NCBI RefSeq assembly: GCF_000829455.1
Contig: NZ_JXAK01000006.1
Location: 1-64,000 of the forward strand
Source of the DNA: Gordoniibacillus kamchatkensis
GTDB lineage: Bacteria; Bacillota; Bacilli; Paenibacillales; NBRC-103111
DNA length: 64,000 bases
Direction: 5' to 3'
The translations under genes and the position numbers were made by a program. Positions 43,469 to 51,775 of this stretch are shown piece after piece. The notes beneath the pieces were generated by a model. The model was not told the origin of the DNA. It made no database searches and worked only from the letters and a program-made list of their open reading frames with translations. Numbering within the stretch: position 1 is the first letter of the stretch; the number at the start of each line of letters is the position of its first letter.

Positions 43469-44599
43469 ATGACAGACGAGCTGGGACATCCCGAATTGAT
43501 CGCGCACCTGATCCGCCTCATGCAAAATAGCCCGGACGGAGCGATCCCGTTCCGCGACTATATGGAGCAAGCTTTATATCACGAACAATACGGCTATTAC
43601 CGCACGGAGCGGCCCAAGATAGGGAAGGAAGGCGACTTCTATACAAGCTCGAACGTCGGCACGGTGATGGGCGAGGTGCTCGCCGCGTATGCCGCGGAAG
43701 CGGCTGCGGCGCTCGCTGCTCCCGGCGGCAGGCTGACCGTCGTCGAGTTCGGCGGCGGAAGCGGCCGCCTTGCGGCGCAGCTGCTGGACGCGCTGCGGCA
43801 GCGAGGCGATGCCGCCTATTCATCCGTACAGCTTGTCATGATCGAGACAAGCCCGTTCCACCGCACTCTGCAGCAGGAAGCGCTTGCCTTGCATCCCGGC
43901 AAAGTAAGGTGGAGCAGCGAAGCGGAATGGCTGGAGCGGGGGGAGACGGAAGGAGTGCTCGCCATCGCCAACGAGCTGCTCGACGCTTTTCCCGTACATT
44001 TGCTCGAAGCGGATGATGCGGGACGGCCGCATCAAATTTTCGTCGCCTGGGATGCAGACCGGCGGCGTTTCACGGAGCGCCGCAAGCCGCTGTCCGATCC
44101 GCACATCGCCGCCTATCTCGCGGCGGAAGGGGTGCATCTTGCCCCCGGCCAGCGCGCCGAAGTCAATCTGGACGCGGACGCATGGGTCGCGCGCATGTGC
44201 AAGCGGCTGCGCCGCGGACGGCTGCTCGTCATTGACTACGGCGATGTGAGCGCCGAGCTCTATGCGCCGCACCGGATGCGCGGCACGCTGCTCGGTTACA
44301 GCCGCCATGTAGCGGCGGAGCGCCCTTATGAGCGAGTAGGCGGGCAGGATTTGACCGCTCACGTCAATTTCAGCGCGTGCGAGCGGGCCGGCATTGCCGC
44401 CGGAGCCACGCGCAGCGAGCTGTTGACGCAGCGCGAGTTTTTGCTGCGGCACGGCGCGCTGCAGCTGCTGCAGGAAGGCGGCTACGGCGACCCGTTCGGG
44501 CCGGTCGCGAGGCGCAACCGTGCGGTTCGACAGCTGCTGCTTAGCGATAATATGAGCGAGCTGTTCAAAGTGCTGATGCTGGAAAAGCTGCAGCGCTAA
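43469..44599 (+). CDS. SAM-dependent methyltransferase of the MidA/NDUFAF7 (DUF185) family
   Basis: This 376-residue enzyme shows the family blocks FRDYMEQALYHEQYGYYRTE, DFYTSSNVGTVMGEVLA, the SAM motif VVEFGGGSGRLAAQLL, IANELLDAFPVHLL and LVIDYGD. NDUFAF7 methylates an arginine of a complex I subunit in mitochondria; the bacterial target is not known. AAAGGAGCG precedes the ATG. A strong terminator closes it. Confidence 0.9.
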   Translation: MTDELGHPELIAHLIRLMQNSPDGAIPFRDYMEQALYHEQYGYYRTERPKIGKEGDFYTSSNVGTVMGEVLAAYAAEAAAALAAPGGRLTVVEFGGGSGRLAAQLLDALRQRGDAAYSSVQLVMIETSPFHRTLQQEALALHPGKVRWSSEAEWLERGETEGVLAIANELLDAFPVHLLEADDAGRPHQIFVAWDADRRRFTERRKPLSDPHIAAYLAAEGVHLAPGQRAEVNLDADAWVARMCKRLRRGRLLVIDYGDVSAELYAPHRMRGTLLGYSRHVAAERPYERVGGQDLTAHVNFSACERAGIAAGATRSELLTQREFLLRHGALQLLQEGGYGDPFGPVARRNRAVRQLLLSDNMSELFKVLMLEKLQR

Positions 44600-44616
44600 A
44601 GCCGGGAATCCGGCAC

Positions 44617-44658
44617 AAAAAAAGCGGTTCGGCCCTCGTGGCCGAACCGCTTGATTTT
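44617..44658. terminator. Terminator between convergent genes
   Basis: AAGCGGTTCGGCC and GGCCGAACCGCTT form a perfect 13 bp stem around CTCGT, with A7 before and TGATTTT after. It serves the methyltransferase gene and probably the DUF2626 gene as well. Confidence 0.9.
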
Positions 44659-44665
44659 ACGGGAG

Positions 44666-44899
44666 TTAAATGGAAGACAGCTTGAAGAACGACCAATACG
44701 TAAATCCGCCGAAAGCAACGATCATGTAGCCCCAAAACAGCAGTATGTAAGCACGTTCGGTCAGTTTCATATAACCGAGAAGTACGAATACGGCCGTCTG
44801 AAAAAAGAAAATGAGCGACATCGGAACCATATCTCCAGCCAGAGCCATCAGCGCGATAGCCAGCGTCCAGAAGCCAAGTACGCGAAACATGCGATCCAT
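44666..44899 (-). CDS. DUF2626 membrane protein
   Basis: This 77-residue protein has three helices: MDRMFRVLGFWTLAIALMAL, PMSLIFFFQTAVFVLLGYM, AYILLFWGYMIVAFGGFTYW. It matches the DUF2626 (YqgY-like) family of Bacilli in length and sequence. Its function is unknown. It has its own strong promoter at 44,953-44,981. Confidence 0.88.
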   Translation of the reverse strand: MDRMFRVLGFWTLAIALMALAGDMVPMSLIFFFQTAVFVLLGYMKLTERAYILLFWGYMIVAFGGFTYWSFFKLSSI

Positions 44900-44952
44900 G
44901 TAGATGCTTCCCCCTCTCTATCCCGTCTTTGCGCAAGCAATAACTACCACAC

Positions 44953-44981
44953 ATTATACCTTTTGCCCACTGGTGTGTAAA
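44953..44981 (-). promoter_or_regulatory. Promoter of the DUF2626 gene
   Basis: On the minus strand TTTACA (44976-44981) and a perfect TATAAT (44953-44958) are separated by 17 bp. Confidence 0.8.
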
Positions 44982-45191
44982 CGCCAAATCCGTGACGAAT
45001 TTCGCAACATTGTCCTGCGCTTTTTCTAGGTTTCCCATTTCACACGCGATCATGTATGAGCGTCAAAAAAATTGGCAATACCATTTAGTATGAAATAGAT
45101 TCTATGAACTCTACCATGGGCATAAAGATGAACTAAGACCCGTTAGAGGCAACGCAAAACGCACGACCGTCAATAATAGGGAGGACACGAT

Positions 45192-45842
45192 ATGTCTGCA
45201 ATTAGACAGGACGCATGGAGCGACGAGGACGATTTGATTTTGGCCGAGGTGACGCTGCGCCATATTCGCGAGGGGAGCACTCAACTGTCCGCATTCGAGG
45301 AAGTCGGCGAGCGCATCGGGCGCACGGCGGCGGCTTGCGGTTTCCGTTGGAACAGCTTCGTGCGCAAAAAATATGAAGCCGCCATTCAAATTGCAAAAGC
45401 ACAGCGGCAAAAACGCAGCCAAATGAAAAAGCAGAGCACTGTCGCTTCGATTTCAGGCAGCGCTACCGCACTGCTCGATCACGAACAGGGCACCGTGAAG
45501 ACGGATTCGTTCACGGAAGATTCGCTTTCGATCGATGCCGTCATCCGCTTTTTGCGCGGTTGGAAAGCTACGTACCAAGAGATGGCGCGGCAAATTAAAG
45601 GGCTCGAGCGCGAGCTGCAGGAAACCCAGGAGCAGCTTGATATGTACCGCCGCGAGAACGATAAGCTGAGCAAGCAAGTGAATGAAGTGGAAACCGATTA
45701 CCGCGTCGTGAACGACGATTATAAAGCGCTCATTCAGATTATGGACCGGGCGCGCAAGCTGGCGTTTTTGGCGGAAGAGGACGAAGAAGCGAGAGCCCGC
45801 TTCAAGATGGATGCGAACGGCAATCTGGAACGCATCGAATAG
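45192..45842 (+). CDS. ylbO: RsfA-family prespore/sporulation regulator (YlbO/GerR-like)
   Basis: This 216-residue protein has an N-terminal Myb/SANT-like DNA-binding domain (QDAWSDEDDLILAEVTLRHI, RIGRTAAACGFRWNSFVRKK, residues 7-60), a Ser/Thr-rich linker and a long C-terminal coiled coil (ELQETQEQLDMYRRENDKLS). This is the RsfA/GerR layout of regulators that act with sporulation sigma factors. The position upstream of panE and the mraZ cluster matches ylbO (gerR) in B. subtilis. GGGAGGAC precedes the ATG. Confidence 0.88.
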   Translation: MSAIRQDAWSDEDDLILAEVTLRHIREGSTQLSAFEEVGERIGRTAAACGFRWNSFVRKKYEAAIQIAKAQRQKRSQMKKQSTVASISGSATALLDHEQGTVKTDSFTEDSLSIDAVIRFLRGWKATYQEMARQIKGLERELQETQEQLDMYRRENDKLSKQVNEVETDYRVVNDDYKALIQIMDRARKLAFLAEEDEEARARFKMDANGNLERIE

Positions 45843-45867
45843 AAAGCGCCAGGACGGCGGGCGGACA

Positions 45868-45912
45868 ATAAAGCGAGATTTGCAGGCTGCGCTTGCGAAA
45901 TCTCGCTTTTTT
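45868..45912 (+). terminator. Terminator of ylbO
   Basis: AAAGCGAGATTT and AAATCTCGCTTT form a 12 bp stem, followed by TTTTGC. Confidence 0.9.
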
Positions 45913-46071
45913 GCTCCATCGGACACATATCGCTTGCTCTCTATTGTCGGCCGATTCCGTACGGGAAGCGGAGGCTGCCGAAACGAACGGCCTTGCCCGT
46001 TTCTTCTTATAAAGAAGGTTTAAGTTCTGTGAAGCGATCAAGCGGGCAGATGAACATGCTATACGGCATGC

Positions 46072-46092
46072 AAAGCTTCGAAAGAAGCTTTT
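46072..46092. repeat. Hairpin left of element E
   Basis: AAAGCTTC and GAAGCTTT pair around a GAAA-type loop. A sister hairpin with an A-T pair in place of a G-C pair lies at 46,265-46,284, so the two flank the palindromic element E as a 20-24 bp direct repeat. Confidence 0.6.
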
Positions 46093-46097
46093 CAGAC

Positions 46098-46258
46098 TGT
46101 CGAGAAAGTAGGCTGCGCTGCGGATTGGGAATGTGGGTCTCCGGCTTCGTTGAACTCGTGTTCCCTTGAATTCAACAACAAGGCCGGAACACGAGTTCAA
46201 AGGCGCACGCTACGCTCCAAGACCTACATTCCCATCCTCCGCTCCGCCTTTCTCGACA
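46098..46258. repeat. Palindromic dispersed element, copy E (best preserved)
   Basis: The terminal repeats TGTCGAGAAAG (46098-46108) and CTTTCTCGACA (46248-46258) are perfect. Going inward, GCGGAT-GGGAATGT pairs with ACATTCCCATCC...CGC, GGTCT with AGACC, and the core GAACTCGTGTTCC with GGAACACGAGTTC. It is a 161 bp cruciform-like structure with no coding capacity, between ylbO and panE. Confidence 0.88.
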
Positions 46259-46264
46259 AACTGC

Positions 46265-46284
46265 AAAACTTCGAAAGAAGTTTT
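46265..46284 (+). terminator. Hairpin right of element E, terminator-like
   Basis: AAAACTTC and GAAGTTTT pair around GAAA and are followed by TCTTATTTTTTT. It is the sister of the hairpin at 46,072-46,092. Confidence 0.55.
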
Positions 46285-46363
46285 TCTTATTTTTTTGCCG
46301 CGCCACTTTTTGCTATAGTGGTGGAAGATAGGGACACGGCGAAAAGGGGGGGGGGGCACGCCC

Positions 46364-47317
46364 ATGCAGCGGTTGCGGATTATCGGCGGCGGGTCGATCG
46401 GGCTCTTGCTGGCCGGCAAGTTGGCGGCGGCGGGCGAAGCGCAAGTGGAGCTCGTAACGAGAAGCGAGGAGCAGGCGGAAACAATTCGCCGGGAAGGCGT
46501 CACGGTCCGCGAGCCGGGCGGGTCGTTTCGCGCGCAAGTGGCAGCGCGGTCTTTTGCCGAGACGCTTACGTTGACGAATGCCGGGGAACGGCCGGACTGG
46601 GTGCTGCTCACGGTGAAGCAGCAGGCGATTGACAGCGCTTTGCTGTCCGGTCTGCAGGCGGCGGCGCCGGTGCACGGCATCGTCTGCTGGCAAAACGGCA
46701 TCGGTCATATCGACACGATTGCCGCCGCCGCGCCGGACGCCAAGCTGTTGATCGCGGTTACGACGGAGGGCGCCCGCAGGTTGTCGCCGAGCGAAGTCGA
46801 CCACACCGGAGCAGGACTTACGGAAATCGGCGACGCCTCCCGCTCTGACGAACCGCAGCAACGCTTTGAGCTATTGCAAAAAAAACTGGTGCAGCCGCTG
46901 GCGAATGCAGGATTCGACGCTTCCGTGTCGAAACACATTCATACATCCGTATGGAACAAATTGTTAATCAATGCCGTCATCAATCCGTTAACGGCCATTT
47001 GGCGCGTGCCGAACGGACTGTTGCTGCAATCGGCAGCGGCGCAGGCGCTGATCCGCAGCTTGACGGATGAAGCGGTCGCCGTCGCTGCGGCGGAAGGGGC
47101 GGAGATTTCCGCCCAAATAGCCGAGCGCATTGCCGGCGTATGCCGGCGCACAGCCGCCAACCGTTCGTCGATGCTGCAAGATATCGAAGCGGGGCGGATG
47201 ACGGAGAACGAATGGATCAGCGGCGCTATCGTCCGGATCGCGGCGAAGCACGGCGTTCATGTTCCGGTAACGGAAACGGTATATCGCATCGTGCAACAAT
47301 TGGAGAGAGGATGGTGA
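46364..47317 (+). CDS. panE: 2-dehydropantoate 2-reductase
   Basis: PanE reduces ketopantoate to pantoate with NADPH in coenzyme A synthesis. The 317-residue protein has the nucleotide motif LRIIGGGSIGLLLAGKLA (residues 4-21), the catalytic Lys in VWNKLLINAVINPLTAIW, and Glu/Asn in MLQDIEAGRMTENEWISG. The ribosome site is an unbroken run of 11 G (46346-46356), seven bases from the ATG, which is prone to slippage. In B. subtilis the ketopantoate reductase-like ylbQ occupies the same place in the ylbO-mraZ region. DUF3397 follows after six bases. Confidence 0.93.
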   Translation: MQRLRIIGGGSIGLLLAGKLAAAGEAQVELVTRSEEQAETIRREGVTVREPGGSFRAQVAARSFAETLTLTNAGERPDWVLLTVKQQAIDSALLSGLQAAAPVHGIVCWQNGIGHIDTIAAAAPDAKLLIAVTTEGARRLSPSEVDHTGAGLTEIGDASRSDEPQQRFELLQKKLVQPLANAGFDASVSKHIHTSVWNKLLINAVINPLTAIWRVPNGLLLQSAAAQALIRSLTDEAVAVAAAEGAEISAQIAERIAGVCRRTAANRSSMLQDIEAGRMTENEWISGAIVRIAAKHGVHVPVTETVYRIVQQLERGW

Positions 47318-47323
47318 GGGGCG

Positions 47324-47722
47324 TTGACCTCACTGCTTCACGGCATCGCCACGGTGTACGCGCTGCTGGCCACCGTGCCGTTCCTCGCATTTGCGCTGTT
47401 TTGGGGGCTCGGCTACTTGATTTTTCGCGACAAGAAGCGGTCGACCCGGCTGGCGATGGACGTCACGACGCTGCTTCTCGTAGGCGCCGTCGCTTCGATG
47501 TGGAATCGTTTGTTTCAAAGCAACTTCGGCTTCTGGCTCATCGTTCTGGCGATTTTGATCGCCGTAGGCCTGTTGGGCGGGTACCAGAACAGGGAGAAGG
47601 GCGCGATAGACATGAGAAAAATCGTGCGCATCGTGTGGCGCATCGGTTTTGTATGCTTGTCTGCCTTGTACGTCGTGTTTTTAGTCTTGAATATCGGAGC
47701 ATATTTGATCAAATTCGCTTAA
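47324..47722 (+). CDS. DUF3397 membrane protein
   Basis: This 132-residue protein has four helices (VYALLATVPFLAFALFWGLG, MDVTTLLLVGAVASMW, FWLIVLAILIAVGLLGGY, VCLSALYVVFLVLNIGAYL). It matches the DUF3397 family found upstream of bshC/mraZ in Bacilli. It probably starts at TTG 47324, or at a nearby in-frame codon, close behind panE. Its function is unknown. The 400 bases that follow hold no gene. Confidence 0.85.
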   Translation: MTSLLHGIATVYALLATVPFLAFALFWGLGYLIFRDKKRSTRLAMDVTTLLLVGAVASMWNRLFQSNFGFWLIVLAILIAVGLLGGYQNREKGAIDMRKIVRIVWRIGFVCLSALYVVFLVLNIGAYLIKFA

Positions 47723-47981
47723 ATAGTAAGGGGAAAGAGCGGCCCGTAAGCCCGCAACGGAGACGGAACCTATTGCGCCGGACTGCATGCGACTTAAGTA
47801 ACAAAATTACAGACGAAGTCAAAAAATTTCAAGTAGATTTTATTGACCTGTGGTTGTATAATAGGGAATTGGTAGCGGTTTAATTATCGACACAAATACT
47901 TACGCGTCATTATTATGGCAAGATCATGTAACTATATGTGACGAATTATGTCAGTTTTGCCAACAAATGAGATAAGAATTG

Positions 47982-48010
47982 TTGACGAGTCCGCTGTTTT
48001 ATGCCAAAAT
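47982..48010 (+). promoter_or_regulatory. Candidate promoter of the opp operon
   Basis: TTGACG (47982-47987), 17 bp, then CAAAAT (48005-48010). The 47,723-48,122 region is AT-rich with several weaker promoter-like pairs. I see no clear CodY box or riboswitch. Confidence 0.35.
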
Positions 48011-48122
48011 GTATTCCACATACTCCGTTTTGACCAAGGGTTTACGGTGTCAGGTATTGGTGAGATCCGACTTGACGCCTTGCCATAGCAGCATCCATTT
48101 ATTTATTCAAAGGAGGACTTGT

Positions 48123-49805
48123 ATGAAAGCGAACAAGTGGCTTTCTACTGCGGTAGCGCTTACATTGGTGGGCAGCGTAGCCGCGGGATGCGCAACGAAG
48201 CAAGATGCTGCGCAGCCATCCGCTCCGTCTAACTCGGGGGACACATCAAAGCCGGCAGCACCGGCCAAACCGCAAGAACTGAAAATTAACGTAGCGGCTG
48301 AACCGCCGGTATTGGACGGCTCGAAACTGACGGCCGCCATCGGTTACACGATGCTCAACGAGTATAACTCCGGCTTATACCGCATCGACAAAGACGGCAA
48401 AGCCCAGCCGGATCTTGCCGCAGGCGACCCGACCGTATCAGCCGACGGCCTCACCTGGACGTTCAAGCTGCGCGACGCGCAATGGGCCGACGGCCAGCCG
48501 GTCAAAGCTCAAGACTTCGTATATGCATGGAAGCGGACGCTCGACCCGGCGACGAAAGCGCAATACAGCTTCATGGTTGCCTGGATTAAGGGCGGCGACG
48601 AAATCCTGAAGTCGAAGACTCCGGACGAGCTGAAAAAAGCGATGGATAACTTCGGCGCCAAAGCGATCGACGACAAGACGCTCGAAGTGAAGCTTGTTCG
48701 TCCGATCACGTTCTTCAAAGAACTGATGGGCTTCCAAGTATTTTTCCCGCAGCGCGAAGATTTCGTGAAGCAAGCCGGCGACAAGTACGGCGCAGACGCG
48801 GACAAAGTTATCGGCGCAGGCCCGTTCAAGCTGGTGAAATGGGATCACGGCCAATCGCTTGAATTCGTAAAGAACGACAAGTATTGGGACGCGAAAAGCG
48901 TGAAGCTCGACAAGTTTACGGTACAAATCGTGAAAGATACGAACACCGGCCAAAACTTGTACGAAACGAACGCCGCCGACGTAACCGAGATCAAAGGCGA
49001 CCAAATCAAGCTGTACCAAGGCAAGCCGGACGTCGCCCTGAAGCCGGAGCTGACGAACAGCTACATCATGTTCCAAACGAAGAAAAACAAAGCGTTCGGC
49101 AACGCCAAAATCCGTCAAGCGCTGGCGCTCGGCATCGACCGTCAAGCTTTCGTAGACGTAACGCTCGCCAACGGCTCCGTCGCGGCTACCGGCCTTGTAC
49201 CGAACGGAACGGCTGACGGCAACGGCCAGGAATTCCGCAAATCGGCTGGCGAGACCGAGCCGAAGTTCGATGCAGCGAAGGCGAAGCAGCTTCTGGCCGA
49301 CGGTTTGAAAGAAGCCGGCATGACTTCCCTGCCGCAGTTCAAGCTGATGGCTGACGATACGGAAACGGCGAAGAAGCAGCTCGAGTTCATCGTTTCCCAA
49401 TGGAAAACGAACCTCGGCGTAGATGCCGTAGCCGATCCGGTGCCGCACGCGCTTCGTCTCGACAAGTCCTCGAAGCACGATTTTGACGCGGTACTGTCCC
49501 TGTGGGGCGCCGACTATAACGATCCGATGACGTTCCTCGACATGTGGGAAACGGGCGGCGAGTTTGACGAAGGCGATTACTCCAACCCTGACTACGACAA
49601 GCTGATCAAGGGTGCTCGCGAATCTGCCGATCCGGCTGCTCGCTCCAAGATGCTTGTCGACGCAGAGAAAATTTTGATGAACGATATGCCTGTCGCTCCG
49701 CTCTATTTCCGGACCCGCGTCTATCTGAAGCGTCCGTCCATCGACGGAATGTTCTTGCCGGCATACGGCGTTGAGTGGGAAGTTCGCTGGGCTAGCGTGA
49801 AATAA
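48123..49805 (+). CDS. oppA: Oligopeptide ABC transporter, substrate-binding lipoprotein
   Basis: This 560-residue family 5 solute-binding lipoprotein captures peptides outside the cell for import. The signal is WLSTAVALTLVGSVAAGC, with the lipid-modified Cys near residue 23. The mature protein shows YNSGLYRIDKDGKAQPDLAA, WTFKLRDAQWADGQPVKAQDF and VLSLWGADYNDPMTFLDMW, all typical of OppA. AAAGGAGGAC precedes ATG 48123; the upstream in-frame ATG lacks a site. It heads oppABCDF and is followed by a weak terminator that should raise its level over the other genes. Confidence 0.95.
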   Translation: MKANKWLSTAVALTLVGSVAAGCATKQDAAQPSAPSNSGDTSKPAAPAKPQELKINVAAEPPVLDGSKLTAAIGYTMLNEYNSGLYRIDKDGKAQPDLAAGDPTVSADGLTWTFKLRDAQWADGQPVKAQDFVYAWKRTLDPATKAQYSFMVAWIKGGDEILKSKTPDELKKAMDNFGAKAIDDKTLEVKLVRPITFFKELMGFQVFFPQREDFVKQAGDKYGADADKVIGAGPFKLVKWDHGQSLEFVKNDKYWDAKSVKLDKFTVQIVKDTNTGQNLYETNAADVTEIKGDQIKLYQGKPDVALKPELTNSYIMFQTKKNKAFGNAKIRQALALGIDRQAFVDVTLANGSVAATGLVPNGTADGNGQEFRKSAGETEPKFDAAKAKQLLADGLKEAGMTSLPQFKLMADDTETAKKQLEFIVSQWKTNLGVDAVADPVPHALRLDKSSKHDFDAVLSLWGADYNDPMTFLDMWETGGEFDEGDYSNPDYDKLIKGARESADPAARSKMLVDAEKILMNDMPVAPLYFRTRVYLKRPSIDGMFLPAYGVEWEVRWASVK

Positions 49806-49838
49806 GGCAGCAGCGGTTAATAGTGTAGCTACAAGAGG

Positions 49839-49878
49839 AGAGGCCGTTTACACCCTCGCGGGACGGCCTTTTCTTCTT
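49839..49878 (+). terminator. Intercistronic terminator between oppA and oppB
   Basis: AGGCCGT and ACGGCCT pair, followed by TTTTCTTCTT. It lies inside the operon, so partial read-through is expected. Confidence 0.75.
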
Positions 49879-49909
49879 GAATTCCAAGTCTACCAAGGAG
49901 GGGACAGCA

Positions 49910-50842
49910 TTGCTGAAATATACGCTGCGCCGTTTCGTATATATGCTCATTACGTTATGGCTCATCATTTCGTTCACGTTTGTGCTGATGAAAAACTTGC
50001 CCGGCGATCCGTTCGGTGAAATGTCGAATAAAATCCCGAAAGACGTCAAGGCGGTGCTTATGCGGGAATACGGTTTGGATAAACCGCTGTGGCAACAGTA
50101 TACGCATTATATCGGCAACGTCGTTCAAGGGGATCTCGGCGTATCGTTCCAGTTCCCGAACCGTAAAGTAACAAGCGTCATCAAGCAAGGGTTCCCGGCG
50201 TCGCTCGAGCTCGGCATTTTCTCGACGTGCCTGGCCGTACTCATCGGCCTGCCGCTCGGTATTTTCGCTTCGCTGAAGCACGGCAAATGGCAAGATTACA
50301 CGGCGATGTTTATCGCGGTTCTTGGCGTCTCTATCCCGTCCTTCGTGCTAGGGCCGATTTTGTCGTACTACGTCGGCGTCAAGCTGGGCTGGCTGCCGGC
50401 CGGTTTATGGAAAGGGCCGCAGTATATGATTTTGCCGGGCTTTGCGCTCTCCTTCGGCACGCTGGCGATTTTGGCCCGCCTGATGCGGACTTCGATGCTC
50501 GACGTGCTGAACCAGGATTATATTAAAACGGCGCGAGCCAAAGGCTTGAACAAGCTGTCGATCGTATGGAAGCATACGATTCGCAACGCCATTTTGCCGG
50601 TCATTACGATTTTGGGACCGATCTTTGTCAACACCATTACCGGAACGCTCGTTGTCGAGAAAATTTTTTCCGTTCCCGGTTTAGGCGATCAATTCGTCTC
50701 TTCGGTATATTCGAACGATTATACGATGATTAGCGGCTTGACGATTTTTTATGCGGTTGTACTCATGATTGTCATCTTTTTTACCGACATCATTTACGGT
50801 CTCGTTGACCCGCGGATTCGTTTGGGAAAGGGGAGTAGGTAA
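49910..50842 (+). CDS. oppB: Oligopeptide ABC transporter permease OppB
   Basis: This 310-residue inner-membrane permease starts LKYTLRRFVYMLITLWLIIS, with the first helix of the OppB/DppB type. The conserved cytosolic EAA-like loop is TARAKGLNKLSIVWKHTIRN, which docks the ATPases. TTG 49910 is chosen because AAGGAGGGG lies seven bases upstream. It overlaps nothing but is only two bases from oppC. Confidence 0.95.
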   Translation: MLKYTLRRFVYMLITLWLIISFTFVLMKNLPGDPFGEMSNKIPKDVKAVLMREYGLDKPLWQQYTHYIGNVVQGDLGVSFQFPNRKVTSVIKQGFPASLELGIFSTCLAVLIGLPLGIFASLKHGKWQDYTAMFIAVLGVSIPSFVLGPILSYYVGVKLGWLPAGLWKGPQYMILPGFALSFGTLAILARLMRTSMLDVLNQDYIKTARAKGLNKLSIVWKHTIRNAILPVITILGPIFVNTITGTLVVEKIFSVPGLGDQFVSSVYSNDYTMISGLTIFYAVVLMIVIFFTDIIYGLVDPRIRLGKGSR

Positions 50843-50844
50843 GA

Positions 50845-51759
50845 GTGGAACTGAACAGCTCCAAATTCGCTCCCGTCGCAAAAGAAACACTCGGTACGGA
50901 ACGTATTGTCCGGCCTTCCGTCAACTATTGGAAGGATGCGTGGCGCCGACTTCGGAAAAACAGACTGGCCATGGCCGGCTTGACCATACTTGTGTTGATC
51001 GCATTGCTGGCGATCTTCGCTCCGATGTTCTCGCATTACAAATACGACCAACAAATGTTGACGCTTCGCAATCACGGCCCGTCGGCGGAGTACTGGTTCG
51101 GCAATGACGATTTCGGCCGCGATTTGTGGACCCGCGTCTGGGTCGGGGCGCGCATCTCGCTGATGATCGGCATCATCGCGGCGATCATCGATTTGATCGT
51201 AGGCGTTATTTACGGCGGCATTTCCGGCTACTTCGGCGGCCGCGTCGACGATATTATGCAGCGCGTCATTGAAATCGTCTATTCGATTCCTTATTTGCTG
51301 ATCGCCATTTTGCTCATTATGGTTATCGGTCCGGGCGTTTCCTCGATCATTTTGGCGTACGCCATTACCGGCTGGGTGCCGATGGCGCGACTCGTGCGCG
51401 GCCAGGTGCTGTCGCTCAAGGAGCAGGAATACGTGCTCGCGTCGCGGACGCTCGGCTCGTCGCCGTGGCGCATCATTTTCCGCCACCTGATCCCGAACGC
51501 GCTCGGCATTATCATCGTGCAAATTACGTTCGTCGTGCCTCAGGCCATTTTCGTTGAAGCGTTCCTCAGCTTCATCGGCCTCGGCGTGCGCGTTCCGCTT
51601 GCTTCGCTCGGATATTTGCTTTCCGACGGCGCGACTTATATGCGTCTTTATCCGCACCGTTTGCTGTTCCCGACGGCTGTGTTCAGCTTGATTTTGCTAA
51701 GCTTCAACGTGCTCGGTGACGGTTTGCGCGATGCGCTCGATCCGAAGATGAGAAAGTAG
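50845..51759 (+). CDS. oppC: Oligopeptide ABC transporter permease OppC
   Basis: The second permease subunit has 304 residues. It has an N-terminal cytosolic segment, helix 1 MAGLTILVLIALLAIFAPMF, the OppC mark WFGNDDFGRDLWTRVWVGAR, and the loop LASRTLGSSPWRIIFRHLIP. The start is GTG with GGGGAGTAGG upstream. It lies between oppB and oppD in the standard order. Confidence 0.95.
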   Translation: MELNSSKFAPVAKETLGTERIVRPSVNYWKDAWRRLRKNRLAMAGLTILVLIALLAIFAPMFSHYKYDQQMLTLRNHGPSAEYWFGNDDFGRDLWTRVWVGARISLMIGIIAAIIDLIVGVIYGGISGYFGGRVDDIMQRVIEIVYSIPYLLIAILLIMVIGPGVSSIILAYAITGWVPMARLVRGQVLSLKEQEYVLASRTLGSSPWRIIFRHLIPNALGIIIVQITFVVPQAIFVEAFLSFIGLGVRVPLASLGYLLSDGATYMRLYPHRLLFPTAVFSLILLSFNVLGDGLRDALDPKMRK

Positions 51760-51775
51760 GGGAGGAGAGAAGCAC

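Noticed and set aside
47723-48122. CodY box or riboswitch in the opp leader
   Set aside because: AT-rich stretches exist, but none matches the AATTTTCWGAAAATT pattern well, and no known aptamer core is visible.
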